From Mastigias papua (lineage: Eukaryota; Cnidaria; Scyphozoa; Rhizostomeae; Mastigiidae), in assembly GCA_964019165.1 (NCBI GenBank), contig OZ025283.1:12904063-12968062 (forward strand): a stretch of 64,000 bases of DNA, in the 5' to 3' direction. Below the pieces are notes generated by a model that saw only the letters and a list, made by a program, of their open reading frames with translations, had not been told where the DNA came from and did not search any database. Shown here one piece after another: positions 12,431-23,700 of the stretch (position 1 is its first letter; every line of letters starts with the position of its first letter). Both the position numbers and the translations under genes were made by a program.

Positions 12431-12685
12431 TTAATTACAGGAATGTTTAAATGTGGTTTCTAGTTCTGCTGGTCTGCAAACTGCATCTGAGAACTTCCTC
12501 CAATCCTTTCGGCCCTGTGCTAGCGATCTTATGCTTTCAAAATCACCTTTTCTCCTCAAAGGTGGTATCGGAAAATCCCTTTCAATTGATTTTGCTCTGT
12601 TGATGTCTTTGTTCATAGTTGTTACGATACCTTCTTTGGGCCTACCTCTTATTCTTTTATCTGATCTTTCAAAGTAGGATCTCAT
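12431..12685 (-). mobile_element. LINE reverse transcriptase C-terminus remnant
   Basis: An 84-residue minus-strand frame with the typical tail of endonuclease/RT LINE proteins: RIRGRPKEG, then a helix with DIN, then ESIRSLAQGRKDWRKFSDAV. The GRP...LAxxRxxWR...DAV layout is the C-terminal end that follows the RT domain in many non-LTR elements. No RT core is present upstream within about 1 kb, so it is a fragment. Copy age and family are not determinable by eye. Confidence 0.6.
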
Positions 12686-12689
12686 AGAT

Positions 12690-15600
12690 TTAGGCCAAAT
12701 ATATGGGAAATAGAATGTTCATATAACGATCTATTTTGAAGAGAAGTTTTTTACATGATGTGTAGTATAATTTGCTCTGATTTCTCTCTAGGAACTGCAC
12801 ACAGAGATTTTAGAGCTGCACACTTTGTGTAGAACTGCACGTTAAAGAAAACCACGAATTATATTACTGCTAGGTCGAAAGCCTATTCAAATATCTATTC
12901 GATAGTTGGTAAACCATTCTGTGAGCGAACTGTTGTGACAGTACCATGCTTCAAAGAAGAAATGACTTTTTTTAGCTCTAAGTTGAAGAGGCCAAGCCAT
13001 GAAAGAAACACTTATAAATCTTGGAATCTAAGGAAGAGTTATGCGTGCAGCTCTGCACATAAGTTACAATTCAAAGCTCTGTGTGCAATTCTAGAGAGAG
13101 AGAGATCGCTGAAGATTACATTGTATATTTATTAAGAGAGATTCTAGTCGTATATCTATCAAGGGCTATTCCTCAGTATAGTAGGCTAGCCATGAGATGA
13201 ATGTGCAGGTTTAAGTTACAGTTTAGACAAGATCCTGAGGCAGCTAATGGATGGTGTTTGTTCTGCAGTATGAACATGGCATTTAGATTTTGGCAATCGT
13301 CGCTGTTCTCTTTCTGAGATGCAACTAATATAGGTATGTTGCAAAGTGGACAATACTGTCAGTGCCAGTCAGTGCGATATGGAAAAAGATGCTGCGAAGG
13401 AGCATTTGTTTCCCGCTTCAGTCAGTTGTCCCACTTGTTTGATTTCTTCACTACAGCTCATACCTACTTTGGAATGAAGTTACTTCAATCACGGTACATA
13501 TTATTGTAATTTTGGCTAAACGGTCTGCGCGTGTGTTCGTATCATTAGTAATTAACATGCTTTTGGGTGTTTTGCAGACTGGGTACCGCAGAGTTTTCTT
13601 AGGCCATTTTATATGAACTATTGCCCCCAATCACTGGTGTCATGCCATGATTCAGATGACTAAGAATTTGTTGTTTTTGAAACTTTTCAATATGTTAAAT
13701 GATTGAAAAATAAAAACATCAGTATTATACCCGTGAAAAGTATTAAAGAAATCGGTTTAGCAAATGACTTCTTGTGGGAACGTGTCATTATAATATTGCC
13801 ATAGCATACCTGAGAAAGGCCCTTTTCTCCCTGTGAGTCTTGGTTTTGGGTGAGTGATGACACTATACCTTATCTGTTGAAAATGAAGACTTTTGATTCT
13901 GGGATTAAAGTTTGGTCAAGTTATTGAAGAAAATTATCTATGAAATTATAATGTGGCTTGGCATTGGCAATTTTGACTCAAAATCTTTGACTGTCTCTTT
14001 TGTCTTTCTCAGACGTTATTTGGGCCTCTATTCATTTTAGCGTCTCTTTGAATATTTCACAGTTGTTGGCTTGGACTCTCTTTATCAGCCTGTCTCTCAG
14101 GGCTAATTTTATTTTACAGTATATTCTTCTTTGACATGCAGGTGTAGTTTGCCTTCTCATCAACTGTCCATGTGTGATTGCATGAAGCTGATCATATGGA
14201 TTCCAGTCTCTGCTATCAGATTAGAATACATAGAATCCTTTTACCTTATCCATATATCAAATTGAAATTGGCTCACAGTTCTGTAACCATGGTAGCATAG
14301 ACAGTCAAACAGTGAGATGCTAGAAAATTGCATTATTGTTTTGGTAAGTTTTACAGCTGTTTACCCACTACCTTGCTCACCTTTTCTCAATGATGTCTTG
14401 TATGTTCTTCTCAGTTTGTTAAATCGGAAACTTTTTTGGGACATTTATGTTTGCATTTGTTATACTAATAACATGTATGTATGTTATTAGTATAAAAAGT
14501 GCAAACATAGATTGTAGCTTCTCAAACTAGAATCAATGGTGTTCATATAGTCAAAGTATAGAACATGTGAAAAACCTGTTTAGTTTTATGGCCCTTTCCT
14601 TAATAGAGGCCTTTTATTAAAAGTGGGGTAGATGTGAACAAGCTGGTCAGCTGAAGTTGCGTATTATATATATACCATTTGAAAGTATTCCTTACACATT
14701 ATGAATATTCAGTACTATTTATGGCATTGCATACTGGAAAGAAATCATAAAGAAAAATGCTCATTGGTTTGTATACAAACCCCTTACGACTCGTCACATT
14801 CTAAGACCGGAAGTGTGATCCAATATGCGATAGTAAGGATGATTCTTCCTTATATTTCCATAATAGGGAAATCATAGTATTCGTAAGACACACAATCTAG
14901 CATTGACCCTAACCCTGCACTGTGCAACCCTGCCCATGAGAAAATACTTTGTGCAGGGTTGCTTGTAAATGGGTTGAATTGACCAGATTCTTCACATCCA
15001 CCCAACATGGAATTCTTCTAGTAGTAGCATTGCTAGTTGGTTGCAAGTTGTGGACTGACAATTCAGTATCCCAAATGGTAAGATAGACATTCATCAAAGC
15101 TTTCTTTTCATTGTTTGCTACATGATGTGAAGTTATGCATATGAAACAACCATTGAAAGAAAGCTTGGTGACACAGACTTATTCCTAGTAATTAAACAAG
15201 GATATGAATAGCAGCTCACACCTCATTGAAGTTTCTAAGGTGGGATTGTCTTACCCTAGTATTGCACTACCCCTGGGCCAGGCATTTCCATTACCTTTGG
15301 ATACAAATGAGTTTGTTTAAGAATGGTGTTCAAAATGGGGGAGTTTGCAAGTAGCTGAGTTTATGAATGGACCTTGAGTGATGGCATATCATATTCAATA
15401 GTCCTGGCATATGTCATTTCAATTTCATTTTACATTTTTGATACATGGAAGCCCATCAGGCTATACAAAAGCCTGATTTGCAGAGGGCCACATGATAGAA
15501 AGAAAAAAACAAGAAGAACAAGTTTTGAAATAGCTAATATTCTAAGAGTTCTAATTCTAAGGTACAAAATTCTTTAAGGAAAATGAGCTATATTCCTGCT

Positions 15601-16420
15601 ATATATCAAGCTTACTGCTAGAATACTGAAGACTAAGCTTGAGATCTTGTTAAAAGTTGTACCTTTACAAAGAACATGTTCTATGTTCTCTCCATTATCA
15701 TAATGTTTTGAAGCAAGTTGGTCCATGCATTTTGGCTGCAACTTTGCTTAGTTTCATTTCTTGCAAATTGTGCATCCTGTCATTAACTTGTTAGTCCATT
15801 GACATGCTTGACACCTGTTTGATTCAATCTTTTTCACATTGCTTCATGAAGAACTGTTTTGATTACGTCAGTTCTCCTTAAACTGAACAGATCCATCAGC
15901 CTCATATTGATCTAAGCATGCATGGTGTCCTGGTACCTCGCATTTGTTAAAAAAGTTTGGGATGTACTCATCCCAGCCAGAGTTCATTCTGTTATTCATC
16001 CAGTGCTCTGCATGTTTATAAATCTCCTTGCCATATCTAAAATTAAGGATTTACTTTTGAAGTGCATAGAATGAATTTGCAAATGTTTGTCAACTATAGC
16101 CTATCCTTAACCATTTCGTCCAAAAGCTGAGTAATGTTGGCAAATAGAGGTGCAGTGGCAAACTCAGAATGCATAGTGGCTCATAGCTTGAGCCACAGAG
16201 GCTCCTACCTCTTTACTTAAACCAGGAAGCACAGTGTTGGTCCCTAGTCCTATGACAACTGTTGATCCTACATCATTGATCAGTAAAGAAGAAGCAGTGA
16301 GTTTCAAATTTGCAAAATATCACTAAAAGAATAGTCTACAGGAAATGCAGAATATCATTATTATTGCACAAAAAAGCCCCCATAATATTTCCACATTTTG
16401 TGCAGTAGCATGCTTAAGAA
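12690..16420. other. Intergenic, no gene seen
   Basis: I find no supported exon on either strand. The one structured object is the 62-nt hairpin at 14447-14508, listed separately. The right end is probably the downstream flank of the FKRP-like gene on the minus strand. Confidence 0.45.
14447..14508. repeat. Near-perfect 28-bp palindrome (hairpin)
   Basis: Arms 14447-14474 and 14481-14508 are complementary over about 25 of 28 positions around a 6-nt loop (GTATGT). The inner 14 bp of each arm (TATACTAATAACAT) pair perfectly. It is isolated, with no similar flanks, so it may be the core of a tiny inverted-repeat element or a structured RNA. Confidence 0.7.
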
Positions 16421-16422
16421 AT

Positions 16423-16428
16423 TTTATT
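16423..16428 (-). terminator. Candidate poly(A) signal of the FKRP-like gene
   Basis: AATAAA on the minus strand, about 305 bp downstream of the stop codon at 16732. It is the nearest canonical signal I found. Cleavage has not been shown. Confidence 0.4.
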
Positions 16429-16731
16429 GCAGACTGTTTAGCTTTGGGTCTTAGTAATTAAAAAGAACAAGTAGAAGGATATTTTAACTCTCATGTTATA
16501 GATGTGATTTTTAAAACCCACACTAAACACTTTTTGGTCTGTTTGCAGTTCCTACTTGATATGTCTTCTTTTGCAATCTTGGTTTGACATTTTTGGAAAC
16601 TGAAATTACAGATAGAACAAAGAAACTGAAGTGCAAAAAGCTACATTTGCAGCACCATGTCTGGAGACTGATTAGAACAGAGGACCTTCAGCTACAGCTT
16701 ATGAAGGGAGACTGTAAAGCTCTTTTATAGT

Positions 16732-19521
16732 TTACCTATTTCGCATGACATGTCCCGGATTATCAGGGACATTAAGAAACTCCCCTGCAAACTGGATCCT
16801 TGTGGGAGCCCTTCCAATTTTCATTTCGTTATATGAATCCAATGCATGATTTCCATACAGTTCAATGTTCCAACCATGAGCGGTGATGAGAACTGCTCCT
16901 CCAGACGGTTTACCATCGACACAGCACCACGGTTTCCCTAAAAAGTATGGGTAATGGGAAGTTTATGATACTTTAACGATTGGACCTTCGAAAATCAAAC
17001 ATCAAACCTTTCAAAATTCGAGACTTTGGAAAATCTTTCGAAAATCGAGCCTTTAAAAATCAAGTCTTTCGAATGTCGAACTTTTCGACTTTGAGATCCT
17101 TCGAAAATTTAGCCATTCGAAAACCGAACCTTTTATTTGTCTGACCTTTTGAAGGTCAGTTTTATTGACTGCACTGCATACAGTTTAGGCCTGGTTAACA
17201 CTGGTCGTAATTCATGGAATACATGACTGTGTCATGTAGAGCTCATTTCTATTTGACGGGGAAGTCGGCGATGTCGGGGATAGCTTATGAAACATGTTCA
17301 CTCTTGTCTTAAAACACATATGAAGCACACACATTGAGACGAATGTGAGCCATGCTTAAGTTTTTTCATCATTAGTCTCTCTGCGTGGAGTTGCCCTTCA
17401 TTTGAAATTCAAATTCAAAGTGAATTTGAGTTCAGGCATTGACAAAGTCGTACATTTATTTATGGATGCGCTATGTGTGGGTAGACCATTGATAATGATG
17501 CGATTATTATTGTTCTTTGAGAAGCGAACAAGTGAAAGCCTGAGATAAGTGTTATTTGCATAATTGAATTATCATGATGTTCTTCTATGTGATGATCATT
17601 AATATCGCTTAGAGAGTTTCCCTGTGCGTTTCAAGACGGCAACCATTTTCAATGTGGTTAGTGTGTTATGTCTTGCCAAGGTCGTCTAAAAACTTCAACC
17701 CCCCCCCCCCCCCGTTGATTCTAGTGCAGTTTTCTATAAAAGACAATATCTTATCATAAGTAAACTGTATGGTAAAGAAGTAGGAGCTTCTAGTTCACAT
17801 TATAGATCAGTCGAAGGGAGAGGGTGTTAATAGTTTTCTAGGAGATCATTAGAGGCTAACTAGTACCTTATTTACGTCTCATGCATACCTCTAACTGTAA
17901 AATTGTAGCCTTCATTTTCGACATCAACGGCCATGTTTAAAAGCCTAGGGAATTCTCCAGAGTGGAACGCGATATCAGCGTCTCTTTCCCATGGCAAAAC
18001 GCTTTGAAACTTCACAGCTCCTAGTAGTGTTCCCTCAGTTAGTTCACATAGTATTCCGTACTCATGGCACTTCCTCATGATAAAAATAATAGCGTTCATT
18101 AAGTTGTCCAAACAACACGGAGGTACAGCCATTCCGCCCCCCACACGGCATTTACTCCCTTGTTGTGACAGTGCACGTTTGCACCCAAACCAATGTATCT
18201 GACCTTCGCTGTCAACAATCTTCTTTATATCCCAAAGATCAGCCATTTTGACCATACGTGAACTATTGAAGTTTGCCATGGTAGCAAGACTTGTAACATC
18301 AGGACAACTATAGATAATGCCCAGTGGCTTTCCCACATTTTTCCTACGCCTGTGCCTTTCATCAGCTTCCCCGCGTTTTTCTGAAATGTATTGCCGTCTA
18401 TAGCCTTGTACCCGTAAAAACCAATCTTCATAATATCCATAGTTTAGAACCTCATCGAACTTATTTCTTTGAAGGAAAGCGGTCCTCACTAAAAATGGGC
18501 CCTCTAGTACATCACATTTTATACAGGAGCGATCAGACTTGTAATAACCTCTTTCGTATTTCAATACATAACGTTTCAACCTCGATTGAATGCACCCATG
18601 TGACCAGTGCCCGTTGGAACTATTTACTACAGCATTGCCAATAGCAACTGCGTCTGTTTTGGAGAGTATGACATCCAACAACCTTTCTAGGTCTATTTGT
18701 GTGGTCCAGGATTGCAACTGTCGTGAAATGTAAACAAATGGTGTTGAAATTCCTGCAACTAACTGATTAATTTGATATGGTCTTGTAATGCCCTCCCCTC
18801 TCCTCCCTTCCGCATCAACTGTGAACACCTTCATACCTTTGTGGTTCAATCTAATCTCTTCTGCCAGCTTTTTTTGAATACTTTCTGATAAGTCTGGATT
18901 GTCAATAATTACTGTTATGCTTTTAGAGAGAGGCAGACTTGTACAGTTTGCTCGTTCAAATCTTTTGCTGTCTTTTCCTGTAACTCTTTTCTCAATGCAA
19001 AGAGCAGGTTTTGATTTGCTGCTAGTCCTAATTTCATCCTTCTTTGGTGATTTTCCAACATTTCGCTCTATTCTTTGCAATATCTTTTGAAATATGTCGT
19101 ATTTCTCTTCTATCACCCCATTATGTTCTCTATCTACAGAAACTCTCAGGTCAATCAGTTCAGAAATGAGTTGTTTCAAGGTTATCACGATCTCATCTGT
19201 AGGTATACATCCCTCTTGTGTTACCAATCCTTGCCTTTGATCATTGCCAATCCCACTCCTGTCACCAATATTGGATGTTTTCTTAAATGAATCAGCATTA
19301 TCCCCTTTTATGCCATCTTTCCTATCGCTGTTGCTGTTCCAAATCGCTCCAGCAGTGCGCTTTTCCTCACAGTCTTCACATCCTGTCCGAATCGAGGAAA
19401 AATATTGAATTGTTCGTATACTTTCCTTGTTTTTCCATATCATTGTAGTAATTATTATTATTATTATTATCACAGCGCTTATTTGTACATCATATCTCCT
19501 TAATCTAAATCGAACAGGCAT
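16732..19521 (-). CDS. FKRP/LicD-like type II membrane transferase, two exons
   Basis: Exons 19521-17889 and 16937-16732 (minus) join through GTATGC..TTTAG in phase 1 to give 612 residues. A short basic cytosolic end (RFRLRRYD) precedes a single helix at about 11-27 containing seven isoleucines, so this looks like a Golgi type II anchor; a polar stem follows. Residues ~195-430 resemble a glycosyltransferase-like stem domain (LSKTDAVAIGNAV). The LicD part follows: four cysteines (447, 458, 469-470, the last pair adjacent) match the order of the zinc-loop cysteines known in FKRP, then GILCELTEGTLLGAVKF and LPWERDADIAF with acidic metal-binding residues D514 and D516. FKRP adds ribitol-5-phosphate to O-mannosyl glycans of dystroglycan. 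Substrate here is inferred only, since FKRP-like paralogues are numerous in invertebrates. The second exon supplies the C-terminal end (GKPWCCVDG...PGHVMRNR). Nothing looks broken. Confidence 0.85.
16985..17150. repeat. Degenerate TTCGAAAATC repeats in an intron
   Basis: Roughly ten diverged copies of a 12-17 bp unit around CCTTTCGAAAATCGA within the single intron of the FKRP-like gene. The same intron has a C-run at 17700-17714. Confidence 0.65.
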
Positions 19522-20320
19522 TCCTTACCTTAAGCTTCTACAATTCTATTTATCTCTTTGTTCATTCTGTTCTTATTATCTATTTAATGTTTAGTCAAAC
19601 ATTTTCCTTGGAGGTATTTTGCCGCAAATATGACTTTTTCTTTTTCCGATGCTAGGTTTTCACCGCCTTGCTGCATATTTGGATCAAATTTATTCATTTT
19701 AAGCAGTTACTTCGGCTGTTCGCGAGCTTCCTTTTTCTCTGATCTAGGCCCAAAGATCAATCCATACCAGTAACTTGTTTCAGGCAGGTTACGAATATGG
19801 CGGCTGTTGTATCTAGGCCACCTGCTAAATGGGCGTAGATTTGGATGTTTTCAATATTCATAAAACAAGACCAGGTTCTGGGGGTGAAACCACCGAAAGA
19901 AGTTTTCTGGACCAGGCTCTATCGATATTAAGGAAACGCCTTCTTCTCCAGTTGTAGAGATATTCACATCCTAGATAGAAATTGGCCGTTTAAATCTTTG
20001 TTATGCGTGTTAGATACTTTCGTATCTTGTATGAGATTTTTTTGGAAGAATCTAGCTTACCGTATTTTCAAAAAAGTTGGGGTTTTCAAACTTCCCCATT
20101 CACCCTCATGGCTCCGCCACTGCTTATTCTCTGCCAAGCTCCAATGTCCCTGAATTTTATCTTAATTCTGGAACTTTATACACGGGTCCGTTTCTTTCTA
20201 TCTGATTATTGTATAATTCAGAAATTTCATGAAAGTTTGTATGCAAATAATTCACCTGGAGTTCTGACTTCTTTTACGCTTAAATAGCCAAGGTTTTCCG
20301 ATATTCATTATGGTTTTTCA
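19522..20320. promoter_or_regulatory. Upstream region of the FKRP-like gene
   Basis: About 800 bp between the FKRP-like start codon and the left target duplication of the BEL/Pao element. By position it should hold the promoter and 5' UTR of the minus-strand gene. No specific site can be named. Confidence 0.35.
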
Positions 20321-20325
20321 TATGT

Positions 20326-20655
20326 TGTTGGAAAATAGTTTTGATGTTATGATCTTTACATATTTTTTACCTTATCATCATGTTATTTAGCCTCGATTTA
20401 AATAAAGTATACGAGACATGTCATGTAAAATCCCCAAAAAATTATTGCATCGTACGATTCTATCAAGACTGCTGGGACACGCTGAGGGGGATTAGTTTTT
20501 TAGTTTCAGAGTGCATAGAGTTAGTTAAGATTGAGAACGAATGATAGAGATGAATGTTTTACAGTTGTTGTTTGATTGTGCCTTTTCTTTGACTGAGTCT
20601 GCGATTGGACAATACACCTTGGAACTAGCGAATTAATAGTTGAAGAACTATTACA
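20326..20655 (+). repeat. 5' LTR of the BEL/Pao element
   Basis: 330 bp, TG...CA ends. It contains an AATAAA at 20401-20406 that can serve as a poly(A) signal in the 3' copy. No TATA box is evident. Confidence 0.95.
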
Positions 20656-20711
20656 TCTTGGTCCACCGTGGAGCTGGAGGTGAAAGTCTAATCGATAGGC
20701 CTACATTTGAA

Positions 20712-23700
20712 ATGGCAGTAGAATTCGATAAAGTTAAGAAGACTCGGACCACATATCGAAGAAATATCACGAAATTGGTTACGAAAATAAGTGATTTACT
20801 AGCAGCCGGGAGTGAACAGTGTGATAAAGGGAAATTGAGATACCATCAAAATGATCTTTGCGACAAACTGAATGAATTGAAAGCAGCAGATAAAGTGATT
20901 CTTGATAACTTGATCGCCAACGCCGAACAAGATGTTGTTGATAAGGAGATGGATGAGATTGACGAATATAAGGAAAAGGTCTCAACAACACTTTTTAAGA
21001 TTGAAGAAGTGATCGGAAAACTTCCGAACGGAGAGTCAACGCCCATACAAGGGGGCAGTAGCAGCGAAATAGGCCAAAGTGGATCGACAGAAAGCTTGCA
21101 GAGCGAAGCTTCGCCCAATGTTTCAACTGTCGGGGGCGTAAAGGTCAATGTCAAGCTGCCTAAACTGGAAATTAGAAAGTTTACGGGAAAGATTCACGAA
21201 TTTCAAGAATTCTGGGATTCATTTACGAGTGCCATCCACGAAAACGAAGCATTATCAAAAGTGGATAAATTCAAGTATCTAAAGTCATACTTGGAAGATC
21301 AAGCAAGAAGTGCCATATCGGGAATTTCTTTGACTGACAAGAACTACGATACAGCTGTTGAGCTATTGCAAAAAAGATTTGGTAAGCCCGAGGTAATACA
21401 GCTTTCTCATATCAATCAGTTGTTAAACCTCATGCCAGTTTTCAATGAGAAACACGTCCAACGACTGCGCGCCCTGCAAGACCAGATTAAAACACACTTC
21501 CGTGGACTTCAAGCTCAAGGAGTGGATGCGAAAACATATTCCAGTATAGTAGTCCCGATTTTAATGGAGAAAATTCCCGAACAAGTGAGATTCAATATGA
21601 TCAGATCTAGCGACAAGAATCATTTAAAGTGGACATTGGAAGATTTAACTGTTGCTTTTGATGAAGAGCTTGAAATTAGAGAAAGTCATACACCCTCGCT
21701 GAAAGCTGGTGGTGCGGTACAAACATCAGAAAAGGTGACATTAGGAGCACGATATCAAGGAGGAACCGCTACTGCGCTGTTCATTGACGCCAAGAAGAAA
21801 TGCGTATTTTGCTTGAAAGACCATTTGCCGGAGCTGTGTGATCAAATAACAGACATTGACGAACGCAAAGGTATTTTAAAAAAGTATGCGAGATGTTTCG
21901 CTTGTTTGAATTCAAATCATAGAGCATTTGAGTGTAGATCTAAGGGGGTTTGTAGAAGTTGTAAGGGTAAACATCATACATCCATTTGTCACAACAATCA
22001 GCGTAATCTTAAACCCGTAGCAGGGGACAGCGTGCACAAATCCAACACTCCTCTCAATGCGAGCGCTCCATCGTGGGTAGGAAACACTGGATCAGGGACC
22101 AGTGTAGCGCTGCAAACAGCCTTAGCAAAGGTGAAAGGGGAGAAATGTGAAAGCAGAGTCCGTGTCTTATTTGACACGGGAAGCCATACTTCCTTTATAT
22201 CAGCTGAGGCTGTTGATAGGATAGGTTTGCGCCCTGTGAGAAGAGAAGCGTTGAGCATTCAAGCATTTGGGAGTACGGAAGTAAAAGAGAGAGTTAGAGA
22301 TGTGGTTGAGGTTAGTCTGGTTAGTCTGTATGAAAGGAAGAGTGTTAATATACATTGCTTTGTTGTAGATGAAATTGCCTCAATTACAAATGTGCACCCT
22401 GAGAAAGTAAAGAAATCTTACCCACATATAAAGGATGTTTATTTTTCAGACGTTTGCAGAAATGAGGATGTTCTTGACATTAATGTTTTGATAGGGTCAG
22501 ACAATTTTTGGAGATTTCAAAAGCATGAAGTGAAACGAGGGGGGCCAAACGATCCAGTAGCAGTGAAAACTGTGTTGGGTTGGGTCTTGTCTGGGCCTCT
22601 TCAAGGTAAGTCATTAAATTCAACTTCATTTGTGAATGTCAATTATTTGCCAAGTTTCTCTTTGAAGAGTTCTGAGACGCAAAGGATAGATGAAGAGATT
22701 AATAAACTGTGGGATTTAGATTCCATTGGGATTCGCACTGACAATGAAATTCATGAAAATGTTCTGGACAATATTGTTTTCACTGGGGAGAGATATTCCG
22801 TAGGGTTACCATGGAAAGTAGGCCACAAGTCATTACCAACTAATTATAACATCAGCTTGATGAGACTGAAAGGACTGGGCAAAAAGCTTAGAAATGAACC
22901 AATGATCCTTGATAAATATAACGATATTCTTCAAGAACAGGTTGCATCTGGGGTAATTGAGCAAGTTTCTCAGTTGGAACCGGCAGAAAAGACCCATTAT
23001 TTACCTCATATGGCTGTTGTTCGTGAGGAATCGGAAACAACGAAAGTGAGGATAGTTTACAACGCCTCGTGTAAAGAGAAAAAATCAGGTACATCTTTAA
23101 ATGATTGCCTGCATGTCGGGCCGGCCTTAACTCCTCTTATGTTTGATATACTTTTACGCTTTAGAGAGAACCGTATTGCGTTGATAGGCGACATCGAAAA
23201 AGCCTTTTTAAATATTGAAATTTGTCCTACTGATCGTGATTGTTTGAGATTTTTGTGGTTTGAGGATTGTATGAAAGAAGATTCAGAAATTATTGTATAC
23301 CGATTTAACCGAGTTGTATTTGGAGTAAACTCATCGCCATTTCTTCTGAATGCGGTGCTACGGCATCACGTTGAATCTTATAAGGAAGTAGATCCCAATT
23401 TTGTTTCCAAGATGTTAAACAGCTTTTACGTAGATGACCTAGTTTCAGGTTCAGACAGCATTGAAGATGCCTTTAAGTTGTATAAACAGGCTAAAAGTAG
23501 GATGTTAGAGGGCGGTTTCAGATTAAGGAAATGGAAAACAAATAGCATAGAATTAGCCAATGCCATAAAAGAGTGTGAAAGTGAAACTGAGAGTGAAAAG
23601 CCTAATTTAAAACCAATGGTGTTGCAAGATGAGAGTACATACACAAAAGAGACACTAGGTCAGGGAAACGTTATGGGTAAGGCATGCAAGGTCCTAGGTA

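Noticed and set aside
17872..17888. Stop codon at 17872 as the natural end of the FKRP-like protein
   Set aside because: A good donor at 17888 and an in-frame exon at 16937-16732 with fitting continuation make the two-exon model better.
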